Source: Gelatoporia subvermispora B (Eukaryota; Basidiomycota; Agaricomycetes; Polyporales; Gelatoporiaceae). Taken from it: DNA of 64,000 nucleotides. The notes below the pieces were generated by a model. That model worked only from the letters and a program-made list of their open reading frames with translations. It did not search any database and had not been told where the DNA came from. A program made the position numbers and the translations under genes. Each line of letters begins with the position of its first letter. The first letter of the stretch is position 1. Below, piece by piece: positions 32,804 to 43,899 of this stretch. The stretch lies in NCBI GenBank assembly GCA_000320605.2, contig KB445793.1:1571122-1635121 (forward strand), written 5' to 3'.

Positions 32804-35800
32804 CTAGAACCACGTCATCCAGCTACTGTCCGAGAACGCACTGCTAACCCCGCTAAAGTCCTGCTCGGCCTGCGCGGAAGGCGCAGCAGAGTCATACCCC
32901 GACTCACTCGACGTGTCCATTCCACGCTGCTGCATCGTACGTTCCGCAGACGTGTTGTACGAGCGCGACATGCCCGACGACAGCAGAGACCTAAGCGGAC
33001 CGCGGATGGATGCGAAGGGGTCTGACATGCACGCCGTCTCCGAGGCCGCCTGCTCTAGGCACTTGAGCAGTGACGGGTGTGCGTGCTCAAAGGCGGTTGA
33101 CTCAGTGTCGACGGCCATGTTAACTCTGCTCGGGCTCATGATGATGCCCGTCCGCCGTGCGATGACGCAGATCTCGTCATTCTCGTCACAGTTCTGTTGG
33201 GAGCCGTTGCGCCAGTTCATGTAGGCGTGGCGAGACTTGTTAACCAATTTGTCAAGCACGGGCTGCGGAGGAGACAAGATCAAATACCGGTACGACTCGT
33301 ACGAGACTGGTACGTACGTATGCCTTGGCCACTATGGAACAGCGGTGGCGAACTTCACTGAATAGTCTCACTACGCGGTCAAGTTCTACGAGCGCATGAA
33401 CCGAAAGTGGACACGAAGGTGCACGAGAAACAAGCAAACATAGCGCAACCTAGCACGGACCTATCAACACCCTCGGATAAGGCATAGCTTTTAGAGGCAC
33501 TCACCGCGGCCGAGAAGCAGTTCGACCACAGCATCAAGATGCGCAACACGAGGTCTGGCTCCCACCGGTAGCATGTCGTTACCGCCCATATCAAGTTGCA
33601 CGAGCTGCTAAACGTCGCCAACACGGACGGCGCGTACTGGTGCTTGACGGTGAAGCCCTCTGACACACTGAGCGCCTGGGTAAAATAGTTCCGATGCAGG
33701 TGCAGGATGGCTGCGCGGCGGCACGTCAATCCACGGGCATTGTGGCGCAGCGAAGCCGACACTCACCGGTCTCGCGCGAGCACAAGACCATACCCTGCTG
33801 CATTCCGAGCGGGTGTTTCGGCGCGAGCCCGTCATTATCGATCATGCGGAGGTGCAGCGGAACCTCGAAGTCGCGGATTTTCCCATCGAGGCCGAGAACG
33901 TCGGAGTAGCTCGGCGGCTGTGTGCAAATAACCGACTCGAGCACGGGCGCCATTAGGCGGACAAGGAAGCCGTTCATCCAGGCATGGTCTACAGCATATT
34001 GAGTAAGTGAGAGGGGAATCCGGGGAAGGAGAGATTGCGACGCACAACTTGTACCGAGGCCGCCGGGGGACATGCCTCCGTCGGGGATCGAAACGACGGG
34101 CTTCGCGTCAATGTGTTCAATTGAGAAGGACGGCGGACGTCTTAGCATTAACGCCTATGACGGCATGGTCAGATTTTCCACGAAGACTAATCAGTATTAT
34201 GTCACCCACGAGTCGCATGTCAACTTCGACAATGTTCCAGAGCAGGGCTCTGCGCTTGTCGAGTTCCTCGGGAATGACTTTCGATCTAACTACATCACGG
34301 TCTAGGCTCCCGTTAGCTCCTCCCGAATGCATGACAGGAATGCTCTAACTCACGAAGACCCAACTGAAGACCATCTACTCAGCGTCAGAAGTTCTCGGAA
34401 TGCCAATGCACTTACGCTTTGCGCTAGTTTCGCCAACAGACCCTGAAATGGCGGAACATTAACCCGTGTTCGAGTCTCCCGTAAGAGCTATGACTGACCA
34501 TAATTCCCCAAGCATGTTCAAGAGCTTTCTTGTTGTCGGAGAACATTAGAAGATGCCAGACCATGTGAAACTGTCAAATCCCCATGAGGTCGTAGCTAAT
34601 TCCCGATCGGCGAATGTCACGCACCACCGAGTGGATACCATCGAAGCTCGGCTCGTCTATGATAGGGGTTTCGCACAGCGCAACCCGGGCCAATTGATGA
34701 TACTTCTCTGACTGGTGTTGGTGGTTGTCCTGCATCAAGTCGACCGAGCTTCCGATGGCCAACAGCATGTAAAACAAACTCAGTCGATGTGGAAGGAGTG
34801 CTATCAGCGGTTGCGTGTATACGCTGTGAATGAGATTTGGGAGAAAGCTTTCGCTTGCATCAGGGTTGTAGCTGCAAGCAGGACATGAGATTATTGAGTC
34901 ACAGCGATGCGAAAGACTGCTTACAGCCAGAACGCATTGCTGCGAGCCCGGTCGCAGAGACGGTTAGCCTCCTCCCTCGACGGGAGCATGTCCCTGATCC
35001 GCTGTCGTAGGTGTGGATCAATTTCTGGTGCCATCACCGCCTCAGCCGGAAAATTACGGCTGATCCTGCACAAGTCCTCCGGAAGGTCTTGAGGATGTGT
35101 TATGCTCATGGCGGGCAGTGGATGATACTGATGGATATCAAATTCAATCACATTGTCAACACTGTTCACTCAAACGATAACACACCTCGTCTTGACGCGA
35201 CTTGGGAGGAGTGGGCGGGGCATCCTCCTGGCGGAGATAGTCTTGGTACGCAGCGTTAGACATGCCATTGCGGTCGACACCAAACAGTTCCGGAGATTTC
35301 TTGATGAGCAAGAGTTCCTGTGCTAACAGAGGGTGCGCCTCGTTTGAGTGATGCTGGTGCAGAGACTGTAGCGCATCCTCCAGCACCCGTATTCGTTCGC
35401 TCATGACTTTGATCTTCTCATGCAGCTGTTCAGTGTTTGCGAGGATGAACCTGGATTTTGATGTCAGCCGCGCGCGCCTGCAGGGACGGTGATGGTAAGA
35501 CGTGCCTGCTACCCTTTCCCCCCGTCAGGGCACCCTCGGGGCAGATCTCTGCGCATCCTCTCTTGCAGCACGACTGGCAGGGAAAAACACGGTCACACTA
35601 GCAGGCGAGAGGATTGAATGAGCATGAGCATGTGACGGGTAGCGGACTTGGGCAGTACCTTGAGCTTGAGGCTGTGATTTGGGCGACGGGTGAGAACGCT
35701 GCTGCGAGCAGGATGATGAGTGCGACCCACCGGCGACACTCCCCACAGGACAAGGGTCGTTTCCTATTTCTCTTGAATCCAGCATCAGGAGAGGTGTCGT

Positions 35801-35975
35801 TCTCGGGACTGGCGCCAGAAGGGGCCGCCGCAGCAGGCAGAGCGTATGGACGGAGACCGTCGTCGAGTTCCTTTGCCTGCCTGGGACGCTTGAGGGGACG
35901 AGAGTCGTCGTGGCCGTCTGGGATGGCTGTCGAAGGGGCTTGGGCGTGCTGGGGGACGCAACCGATGGAGAGCAT
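32804..35975 (-). CDS. Zn2Cys6 transcription factor with fungal_trans domain (II), containing a 13-nt microexon
   Basis: Start at MLSIGCVPQHAQAPSTAIPD (35975); an upstream in-frame Met at 36122 is less likely. A basic stretch FKRNRKRPLSCGEC begins the zinc cluster, which is built from three exons. Exon one ends CGECR plus two bases at 35731. A 13-nt exon (35659-35671) completes Arg and encodes LKLK. The next exon starts at 35597 with CDRVFPCQSCCKRGC and AEICPEGALTG. The flanking introns are 59 and 61 nt. All six Cys are present. A coiled-coil linker follows: FILANTEQLHEKI and SERIRVLEDALQSLHQHH. The regulatory domain includes MFYMLLAIGSSVDLMQ, YHQLARVALCETPIIDEPSF, IPEELDKRRALLWNIVEVDM, RPPSFSIEHIDAK, AILHLHRNYFTQAL and YAPSVLATFSSSCNLIWAV. 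The tail ends SDSSWMTWF. About ten introns are present. Targets unknown. Confidence 0.88.
35659..35671 (-). other. 13-nt microexon inside a zinc-cluster coding region
   Basis: On the minus strand CACAG precedes CCTCAAGCTCAAG, which is followed directly by GTACTG. Phases fit: the previous exon ends CG, the microexon adds C and four codons, and the next exon starts at the TGT of the third zinc-cluster Cys. Skipping it would shift the frame. Confidence 0.8.
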
Positions 35976-36302
35976 GTCGTCGAGAACGGCCAGCTCGACG
36001 GGCGGGCTGAGAAAGTGAGAGAGGGTAAGCCGCGGGTGTGACCGAGGCCGTGATCTACATGATATTTGCCCGCTACAAACGGAGCGCCGTTCCAAGATTT
36101 CCACTCCGGTGCCGTCGGCCATCGCTCACTGGCTTGCCCTTGCTCGCCACGCTCAGCCACGCTCTTGCATTCCCCTTCACACATCTCCGCTGCCCTCTGC
36201 CTGTCGCTGCCCAACCGCGGTCTGCCCGGCACCGCTTCCCTACTCACGCCCACGCTCACGCCACGCAAACGCACCAGTTTGCACACCGAACACTCGCCGG
36301 TC
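35976..36302. promoter_or_regulatory. Divergent promoter region, Zn2Cys6 regulator II / mitochondrial protein
   Basis: About 330 bp between the two starts. Pyrimidine-rich on the plus strand near 36110-36250. No TATA box secured. Confidence 0.4.
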
Positions 36303-36766
36303 ATGTCTTCCAGAGCTCTCGCAGCGTGTCGGACGCGCCGCCTGCCGCACGTCTCCGCCCGTCGGTACTACTCGTCTAAAGACGCACAACCAGCAACGCC
36401 CATAGACGAAACACTCAAAGACCCGCGCCCGAAATGGTTTTTCACCGCCAGTAGAATCTCGACATTTGTCATTATACCCGGTATGTCCACCCTCACGGAG
36501 AGTTGGGCCTGACTGACCGGCTGCTCAGTGTCCGCCGCATACCTCGTCTTCTTTGGTGACTTTGGTGAACGCGAGCACGTCTTTTCGCCGGTGCGTACGC
36601 TCGCTCACAATCCGCACCACGTCACTAAATACGCAGCACACTTACCCAGGCGAGACGATGGCTAGCTGCACAAAAAGCCGCGTTCTTCTCCCTATCCCCC
36701 GCAGAGCGTGAACTGGCCGGTGTCAGGACGGAACAACATACGCAGGACGCCTCAAGTGCGTCATAA
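36303..36766 (+). CDS. Small single-pass mitochondrial protein, unrecognised family
   Basis: Three exons give about 119 residues. The start MSSRALAACRTRRLPHVSAR followed by RYYSSKD is a textbook presequence with an R-Y/Y-S processing site. The middle reads PRPKWFFTASRISTFVIIPG and, after an intron with donor GTATGT, VSAAYLVFFGDFGEREHVF, which makes one membrane helix followed by an acidic stretch. After a second intron the chain gives ARRWLAAQKAAFFSLSPAER and ends with TAA at 36764-36766. The topology suggests an inner-membrane assembly factor or small respiratory subunit, but I do not recognise the family. It lies on the same strand as AOX, about 850 bp upstream. Confidence 0.7.
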
Positions 36767-37617
36767 AGCCTTGCCACTTCGGATCATAGCGCTTCGGACA
36801 CCTGCTCATCGGTGTGAGTGTTCCGTGCATCCACCTGGTTTCGGAGAGACACGGGGGTGTGGTGCGTTCAATTCGGATTGCTAGGGCTCGGCGTTTGCTG
36901 GACGGCGCTATGAACAACTCGCAAGGACCGGCTCCGGTGCTTGCATCATATGCGTTGTCCGATAGAAAGCCTAGGCACGACGCTTCGCGGTCGCTTGTAG
37001 AGGCTTCGGTTCGATACGGACTGGAATAAAGCCATACCATCTTGTTTAGTCTTTGTATTAGTTTGGGGGCAAAGTTCCGTGGCTGACGGGCTTGTACTCA
37101 TTCCAGTGCATCATATATCCTTCCCAAGGGTCCAGTATGGTGATTACATCACTGCTATCACTGTTATGTCGGAATCGCAGCACACCACGAATCGGAGCGT
37201 GAGCCACAAATCCGAAATCGCAGCTGGCGTATGTCGGCCCGCCGCCCGCTTTCTATCTTTGGCCAACACTGCGCGTTAGCGCCTTGACGGCATTGGCCGA
37301 ATTGGACTTGCTCGTGCTCTGATTGGCCCGGCATTCGTCGGCCTAATAGGGAGCACTTCTCCTATGACTATGGGATACCGTACCCCGACCTATACGGTGG
37401 GGCTTTTCGACGGATACCCCCCTTCTCCTTCCTATTTATTCAAATTTCGAATGCTGATAGTTGTGGCGGCTTGAACAGCCCCTTCAGGTGACTCGGCCCC
37501 CCATTGCAATGCAGGTCGGTGCACCTCGGGTCACCTCGGGAGCGGACGGATATGGTTTTCGACAAGGTTATATAGGGGGCTGGGTAGCGCTACGGTTAGC
37601 CAATCCAGCGTCTTACA
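36767..37617. promoter_or_regulatory. AOX upstream region
   Basis: About 850 bp. Contains a TATATA box at 37569-37574, 44 bp before the AOX ATG; two inverted CCAAT-like ATTGGCC boxes near 37300-37330; and a tandem CACCTCGGGT/CACCTCGGGA repeat at about 37524-37543. No gene was recognised. Confidence 0.5.
37569..37574 (+). promoter_or_regulatory. AOX TATA box
   Basis: TATATA within GGTTATATAGGGG, 44 bp before the start codon. Position is close for an untranslated leader, but fits short fungal leaders. Confidence 0.45.
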
Positions 37618-39270
37618 ATGCTCAGAACTACCATCGCTTGCTCTCTTCCTGCTCGCCATGGTCTCGTCAGGCCATGCCTTGCTGCAGCCTCGTCTCGCAG
37701 AACCTTTATGTGGGGTCTCTCGCGAAGGAATGATGATTTGACGAACAGGGCCCCGGACCAACCGTCGGCGGTTGGTGCGGAAGGTCGTCACAAGAGTATG
37801 TTGTCGCAAATTTTGTGCGCCACCAATCTAACGTTTGGAACACCAGAGGATAAGACGCCTGAAGGCGAACTGTTGACCAAGGACGATGCTACGACTACCA
37901 TTCCTACGATGGTCAAGGGCGACTGGGTCCTCTTCCATCCTGTCTATACCCCAGAGGAGCTGCGCTCCGTGCAGGTTGGTCTTGCATGTCCTGTCTCTAT
38001 GGCATCCTTCTGACATGCGTGTCAGATTATGCACCGGGACGCGAAGACACTTTCCGACAAAGTCGCAGTTTTGTTTGTGCGCTTGTTGCGGTATGTCGAA
38101 ATTATGATGGGCAATTTGCAATTGGTCTGACGCGTGGTCCAGATGGGGTTTCGACATTGCATCAGGATATCAGCACAAGCCCGTTCCTCCCGGAAGCAAC
38201 ATGACAGTGCAAGAGCTCCGAGAGAAGGGCTATACCATGGATGAACGTCAATGGCTCCGCGTAAGTGGCTTCTTCCCTGCTTTTCAGCATGCAAGTGTAC
38301 TCATGGAATACATTGTCACTAGCGTATTCTGTTCCTTGAGAGTGTCGCCGGTGTACCCGGCATGGTCGCGGCAGTGCTGCGCCACCTCAGGAGTCTGCGA
38401 CTGATGGTACGTACCCTCCCATTGGCGCTAGCGAACCCCCGGTGACGCTGTCCTAGAGGAGAGACGGTGGCTGGATCCATACGTTACTGGAAGAGGCTGA
38501 GAATGAGCGAATGCATCTGATGTGAGTATGCAGTATCACAATCGTGTCTTCTCTCTTCTAACATTGGCGCAGGACGTTCATGTCAATACGCAAACCGTCC
38601 ATCTGGTTCCGCGCAATGGTACTGGGAGCGCAAGGAGTCTTCTACAACGCCTTTTGTAAGTGTTCCATTTTCAGATTGCCGTGGCTGCAGCCCAGAATTG
38701 ACACTGCGATCAGTCCTCAGCTACCTCGTTTCCCCAACGACATGCCACCGATTTGTTGCGCACCTCGAGGAAGAGGCCGTACTGACCTAGTGAGTCATGC
38801 CCAGCTCTTTATAAAGCGCACTTGCTGACTTGCCGCAGCACCCGATGCATCGAGGAGCTGGAGTCGGGCCGCATTCCCGAGTGGTACGCTTTAGTCATCC
38901 ACATGCAATCTAGCCCTCTCATTGACATGATGAACAGGACAGATGCCCCGGCGCCAGAGATCGCGAAGGACTACTGGCGGTTGCCCCCAGACGCGAAGCT
39001 CCTCGACGTGATGTACGCCGTCCGGAGCGACGAGAGCACGCACCGTTTTGTCAACCACTCCCTCGCGAACCTCAACTACAAGACCGATGTGAATCCGTTT
39101 GCGCTCCGCGAGCCGGGCATGGAGGTCAAGGGACAGAAGCTTGGGTAAGTGGTCTGATTAATTGCGAGCGAGACGCTGTGCTGACTGATTTGCGCAGCTT
39201 CGAGCGAGAAGAGGCGGAGAAATATGTGCAGGAGTCGCACAAACTCCTTGACGAACGCCGTCCGCTGTGA
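37618..39270 (+). CDS. AOX: Alternative oxidase, mitochondrial
   Basis: Di-iron ubiquinol oxidase of the inner mitochondrial membrane that bypasses complexes III and IV. The presequence is MLRTTIACSLPARHGLVRPC then RRTFMWG. TMVKGDWVLFHPVYTPEELR and, after an intron, HRDAKTLSDKVAVLFVRLLR lead to RWGFDIASGY. The first iron ligand is in FLESVAGVPGMVAAVLRHLR. RRDGGWIHTLLEEAENERMH carries the second pair (Glu and ExxH). After membrane segments, TRCIEELESG, then across an intron APAPEIAKDYWRLPPDAKLL and YAVRSDESTHRFVNHSLANL supply the last Glu and ExxH. All ligand positions are intact. The tail is FEREEAEKYVQESHKLLDER before TGA at 39268-39270. About eight small introns. A decayed copy of its 3' exons lies near 43.9-44.3 kb. 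Confidence 0.95.
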
Positions 39271-40040
39271 ATGTGACACATGGCACTTTTCTATCTACAT
39301 GGACATTCCCTGATCTGCATCTTAGACAACACACACCCTTCTCAGCCTCATTCTAATCATATCTCTGTAATTTTACTCGGGTCATTCTGCGACAAGCTCA
39401 TGTATTGATTAATGGTCTCGACTCAAAGTCTGAGATGCCACGCAAATCCAATGGGAGATTAACGACAAGTAAGGGCTCATGGGTGGTCGCTGGAGCAATC
39501 TTCGCATGGCACTATTCTGCACGATATATTGTCGATCAAAACACCCAAATCTCAAAATGTGTGCACGTCGTCATGGTAGATCAGACCATAGTGTATGTGA
39601 CATATGTGTGCACGTGGGCCAGTCTGGAGGCGGACTTGCACTTCCTTGAGCTTGAACACTTGACTCAGTACTTTTGACTGGGACTGATTAGTCGCGTTGG
39701 ACCTCTACTTACGCCACCTGAGGGCGCTCCGCCGCTTTTGATTGCGTTCTCCTCCTATGGAAAGCAAGAGCATGTATACAGACAGGCGACAGGAAACGCG
39801 ACTTTAGACAGCAAATCTCGCTATGTCGAACTGGTGCACCACCGCGCCACATATTTGCCGGGGCGTTCTTTGATGACTCAGCGGCTGGTAGACACTGCGC
39901 AGCATGGTCAACCCGTTTCCTACGCTTTGTGCTCAACAGTACTGCTATGGAATCTAGGACAGCTTACCGGCGCTGCACGCTATGCTGTTACCAGCTACGG
40001 CGCCTTCGTGCCGCGCGAGCCTGATTGGTAACTTGGTTGA

Positions 40041-40055
40041 TCAGCAGCGTGCTGA
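40041..40055. promoter_or_regulatory. Inverted repeat of the GST promoters, copy 1
   Basis: TCAGCA-GCG-TGCTGA, followed by CCGAGCGAGCGAC. It is 373 bp from the repeat end to the start of GST copy 1. The same element recurs before copies 2 and 3. Confidence 0.65.
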
Positions 40056-40311
40056 CCGAGCGAGCGACAGCCAACTTGTTACGTCGAGAGTGCATTAACG
40101 ACTCAGCGAGCTGCGGCGACGGCGGCTTCGCTGGGACGTACCATGCTGTCTGTGGCTCGCTGCTCGACAATCGCGAAAGTAAGCCTACTAGTAAGGCTGA
40201 CGAACTCGAGCGCTTTCAAGTGTCGTAGAACCACGGCTAGTTTGGTCTGATGTAACCTCCATGATTGAGAATCCCATACGCCGCTGTTAGGCTACTAGCG
40301 GACCGAAAACG

Positions 40312-40317
40312 TATAAA
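40312..40317 (+). promoter_or_regulatory. TATA box of GST copy 1
   Basis: TATAAA in GTATAAAGGGATGCTGC, 116 bp before the ATG. Copies 2 and 3 have TATAAAGG at 116 and 113 bp. Confidence 0.75.
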
Positions 40318-40427
40318 GGGATGCTGCTGCAGGGTACGTTCCGACAGTTCTCTGCAACAGGTTCACTGCGTTTTGCATTTCTACACATTCTATACTTTCA
40401 TCATAACCCACTGCGCCCCTAGCCAAA

Positions 40428-41381
40428 ATGTCTCACGGAAAGCAATTCACGCTTTACTCCCACAAGGGCGGTCCTAACGGATGGTAATGTCCTCCTTTAC
40501 ACGTGCTGGCACTTCTCACTGACTGCCGAACAGGAAGGTCGCATACGTGCTCGAGGAGCTCGGTCTCGCCTACGAGACCATCTACCTTGACTTCGACAAG
40601 GGCGAGCAGAAGGCACCGGAGCACACCAAGTACAACCCGAACGGGCGCATTCCCACCCTCATCGACCACAAGAACAACGACTTCACGATCTGGTGAGTTG
40701 AATAAATACTTGTAACTTGTATCATGAGGCTTTGGAACTTACGAAAATTGCCTGCAGGGAGTCGAACGCGATCATTGTCTACCTCGTCGAGAAGTATGAC
40801 CCCGAGCACAAGATCTCGGGTTCAGGCCTCGAGGAGCGTACGCAGCAGCTGCAGTGGCTCTTCTTCCAGGCCTCGGGCCAGGGGTAAGCCATGTGCCGTC
40901 TTTGCTAAGTCTCTGGCATGGCGCTGATAAGTCCTCCAGCCCTTACTTCGGCCAGGCTGCGTGGTTTACCTTCTACCACCCTGAGAAGCTTCCTAGTGCG
41001 CTCGAGCGATACCAAAAGGAAATTCTTCGTGTTCTCGGTGTTCTTGAGGCTGCGCTCTCGAAGAGCGAATGGCTCGTTGGTAACAAGTACAGCGTCGCTG
41101 ACATTTCCCTAATTCCGTATGTCCGCATCGTTCCGTTCGATATGGCGCACACTGATAGATGTCGCAATGCAGCTGGAACCAGATTGCTGTCAACCGCCTG
41201 GTTGTGGACTACAATGGCTTCAACTTTGAGAAGGACTTCCCTTCCGTCGCCAAGTGAGTGCCAATCGTATCCGTCGAAATGGACGCGTCATATTGACACG
41301 ACATTATACAGATGGCACAAGAAGCTGCTGGAGCGTGAAGCTGTCAAGAGGGTCAACGCGGTTAAGCAGTCTCTTGCGTAG
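40428..41381 (+). CDS. Ure2p-like glutathione S-transferase, copy 1
   Basis: Cytosolic GST of the Ure2p-like class, which in wood-decay fungi takes part in detoxifying phenolic and other xenobiotic compounds. Six exons give about 222 residues. The thioredoxin-like domain begins MSHGKQFTLYSHKGGPNGW, where the PNGW segment precedes helix 1 and supplies the catalytic region of the class. KVAYVLEELGLAYETIYLDF, PNGRIPTLIDHKNNDF and WESNAIIVYLVEKYDPEHKI carry the glutathione-binding region. The helical domain includes LQWLFFQASGQG, PYFGQAAWFTFYHPEK, SEWLVGNKYSVADIS (N-capping motif) and WHKKLLEREAVKR. The first intron splits the Trp codon at 40483/40484 and the pattern is the same in all three copies. 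First of three tandem copies. Confidence 0.93.
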
Positions 41382-41639
41382 TAGATGGTCGATGGCCCGA
41401 CGAATGTAACAGAGGACTGTTGCTGCACGTATCGCGTCAATCCTACGACATGTTCCTTACGAGAATCGAGTCGGTTGGGATTTAGTGAATAATTCTCGAC
41501 AACGAATGCCGCAAACGTCTGAAGGCCTGGAACGGGATGGACTGCGCAGAAAAACTGACTCAGTCATCACAAATACTGACTCACACTCGTTTCTTCCGGC
41601 GTCTTATGTCCACGTAACATGACACCATCATAGATATAT
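41382..41639. other. GST copy 1 3' flank, repeated after the other copies
   Basis: The end part around 41585-41640 (CTTCCGGCGTC, then CACGTAACATGACACCATCAT) matches flanks after copy 2 (about 43810-43855) and copy 3 (about 46580-46632). It marks the shared 3' border of the GST unit. Confidence 0.6.
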
Positions 41640-42055
41640 ATAGAATCGGACGCGAGATGTCTGCCAGGTGCATATGAGAAGCACAGGCACCCAGCTCTTC
41701 TACGAAAGCCGCTCTCAGCATGGTTATAGTGGACTTGTGTTAGTGAGCCCTATTTTCTCTCAATGACCAGTGTGTAGACCTAGCAACATCTGGACTTGCA
41801 GACTCGACGCGAATGTGGGCATTGGAGACGTCAATGCTGATGGACCATTCCAGGCCACATGTCGGGCACAATTAGTATGCGAGAACTAGCAGACTCTAGG
41901 ACGAATCAGTAGAATCAGCCTTGGAAGAATTAGGGACGATCTTGCAAAAATTTGAACTCTCCAAGGCTTGGGTCGAGCTCCTTGGGCTCACCTCGAATCC
42001 TCGAGGAGATGACGAAGAAGAAGACTTTTGGGACTCGATACATCGAAAAGCTAGA
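41640..42055 (+). pseudogene. Decayed 5' end of the Spo71-like gene
   Basis: This segment aligns with the first 400 or so bases of the Spo71-like gene at 46630-47065. The matching early frame reads RSTGTQLFYESRSQHG against RSSGTRLLCEARNQHE, then LVSP in both, but stops soon after. Further on, CTTGGGTCGAGCTCCTTGGG (about 41969) corresponds to the intact CTTGGGCTGAGCTCCTTGGC, and the acidic stretch DDEEEDFWD parallels EDEEEGFRD. Several indels and stops break the frame. The copy ends abruptly near 42055, where the GST copy 2 promoter begins. Confidence 0.75.
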
Positions 42056-42323
42056 GCCGCTGGGTCGAACTTCGTGCACTACCGTGCTGCATGATTGCCG
42101 CAGCGTTCTTGGATGACTCGATTGTGGCGAATGCGCATCATGCAGGCCAGCCTATTTCTTACAAACTGCTCGTGGCAAGCACTACCATGTAAAATGTGAC
42201 AGACGCATGTTCCACGGCTTGCGCCACGGATATCATGCATCAATCTCACCGCTGCGCGCTCTGCTCCTATCGGCTACGGTGCCGTCGTGCTGTGCAGTGC
42301 GTAGAGCCTGGTTGGTGACTTGG

Positions 42324-42338
42324 TCAGCAGCGTGCTGA
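42324..42338. promoter_or_regulatory. Inverted repeat of the GST promoters, copy 2
   Basis: TCAGCA-GCG-TGCTGA, identical to copy 1 over 15 bp, followed by CTGAGCGAGCGAC. It ends 306 bp before the start codon. Confidence 0.65.
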
Positions 42339-42527
42339 CTGAGCGAGCGACCATAGACGTCGGGGGCGCATCAGCGCGCTTCGCTGAGATGTGCGCCGCC
42401 GTTGTCTGTGGTCCGTCACTCCAGAGCCGTGTACATGAGCACAGTAAGGCTGACAGACCGTGAGATCTCGGACAAGTTGGCTCAATGCTTAGGATCACAT
42501 ACGCCGCAGTTTCAGCAGTCGAAAATG

Positions 42528-42533
42528 TATAAA
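42528..42533 (+). promoter_or_regulatory. TATA box of GST copy 2
   Basis: TATAAA in TGTATAAAGGAATGGC, 116 bp before the ATG. Confidence 0.75.
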
Positions 42534-42643
42534 GGAATGGCACGCTGCAGGAGGTGTCTTGACAGTGCTCTGTAGCAGGTTCACTCTGTTACACACCTTC
42601 ACGTAATTCACTCTCGTCATAACCCTCTGCACCATTAGTCAAA

Positions 42644-43594
42644 ATGTCTCACGGAAGGCAATTTACGCTTTACTCTCACAAGATTGGTCCCAACGGATGG
42701 TAATATCTTCCTTTGCACGTGCCACAACGAGTCACCGACTGTCAAATAGGAAGGTCGCATACGTGCTTGAAGAGCTCGGTCTCACCTACGAGACCATCTA
42801 CCTTGACTTCGGGAAGGGCGAGCAGAAGGCACCAGAGCACACCAAGTACAACCCGAATGGGCGCATTCCCACTCTCATCGACCACAAGAACAACGATTTC
42901 ACAGTTTGGTGAGTGTCTAAGTATTCGTCCACGAATTTTGAAGCCGACTAGACTTGCCTGCAGGGAATCGAACGCTATCGTTATCTACCTCGTCGAGAAG
43001 TATGACCCCGAGCACAAGATCTCGGGCTCAGGCCTCGAGGAGCGTACGCAGCAACTGCAGTGGCTCTTCTTCCAGGCCTCGGGCCAGGGGTAAGCTATTG
43101 CCTCATCATCTGGTCTCTGGCGTGGCATTGATGAGTCCTCTAGCCCTTACTTTGGTCAGGCCGCGTGGTTTGCCTTCTACCACCCTGAAAAGATTCCTAG
43201 TGTGATCGAGCGGTACCAAAAGGAAGTTCTTCGTGTTCTAGGTGTCCTTGAGACTGTCCTCTCGAAGAGCGAATGGCTCGTTGGCAACAAGTACACCGTT
43301 GCTGACATTTCCTTCATCCCGTACGTCTGCAGCAGTTCGTTCGAAATATCTGACACTGATTTCAGTGCAATACAGCTGGAACCAGGGCGCTGTTACCCTC
43401 CTGGTTGCGGACTACAACGGCTTCAATTTCGAGAATGACTTCCCGTCCGTCGCCAAGTGAGCACTGCCATGTATCCGTCGGAAATAATGGACGCGCCATA
43501 CTAAAATGGCAATTTGTGCAGATGGCATAAGAAACTGCTGGAGCGTGAAGCTGTGAAGAAAGTCGATGCAGTCAAGAAGTCCATCAGCCAGTAA
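42644..43594 (+). CDS. Ure2p-like glutathione S-transferase, copy 2
   Basis: Same six-exon layout and length as copy 1. It starts MSHGRQFTLYSHKIGPNGW, with Ile replacing a Gly just before PNGW, and continues KVAYVLEELGLTYETIYLDF. The glutathione region PNGRIPTLIDHKNNDF and WESNAIVIYLVEKYDPEHKI is intact. Differences cluster in the substrate-binding helical domain: PYFGQAAWFAFYHPEK, IPSVIERYQKEVLRVLGVLE and WNQGAVTLLVADYNGF. It ends VKKVDAVKKSISQ with TAA at 43592-43594. All exon frames and splice sites are intact, so it is probably expressed. Changes in the helical domain suggest altered substrate range, as seen among other Ure2p-like paralogues; this is inference. Confidence 0.92.
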
Positions 43595-43899
43595 CTCGAA
43601 TGGTCTATGGAACAAACTTTGGAACATAGAACGACTCGGATTGCGGCATGTCACATTATATTGATCAAATGATACGTCCTTGCGAAGAATCGAAACTGGA
43701 TGAAGTATCAGTGAGGAAGGTCCAAATGCAACATCCCCAACCTACTGTATGGTGCAGCACTGTTTGGGCCCGGACTGCCCCTACGGCAGTGCCATCAAAT
43801 TCACGGCCGCTTCTGCCGGCGTTTTTGTGCACGTGACATGACATCATCCTAAGAATGTCCAAAAAGAGGCTCAGGCGAATCTGTCCAGTGCCAAACTCA
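43595..43899. other. GST copy 2 3' flank and junction to the decayed AOX
   Basis: Up to about 43880 this matches the GST 3' flank and the first bases of the Spo71-like gene region. From about 43900 it turns into AOX-derived sequence, so the duplication junction lies near 43880-43905. Confidence 0.6.

Larger units (their letters stand above)
39271..40427. promoter_or_regulatory. AOX 3' flank and GST copy 1 promoter
   Basis: The left part (to about 39480) is the AOX 3' flank; a diverged copy of it lies at 44340-44530 after the decayed AOX. The right part from about 39820 is shared with the other two GST promoters. It holds an AP-1-like TGACTCA at 39874-39880, the GST inverted repeat, and a TATA box. 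No gene was recognised. Confidence 0.7.
42056..42643. promoter_or_regulatory. GST copy 2 promoter
   Basis: From about 42060 the sequence parallels the GST copy 1 promoter from about 39830 (GTCGAACTTCGTGCACTACC against GTCGAACTGGTGCACCACC). It holds the GST inverted repeat and the TATA box. Confidence 0.65.

Noticed and set aside
42274..42543. A minus-strand frame in the GST copy 2 promoter
   Set aside because: The region is a duplicate of the GST copy 1 promoter and carries the shared palindrome and TATA box; the frame is not kept in the other copies.
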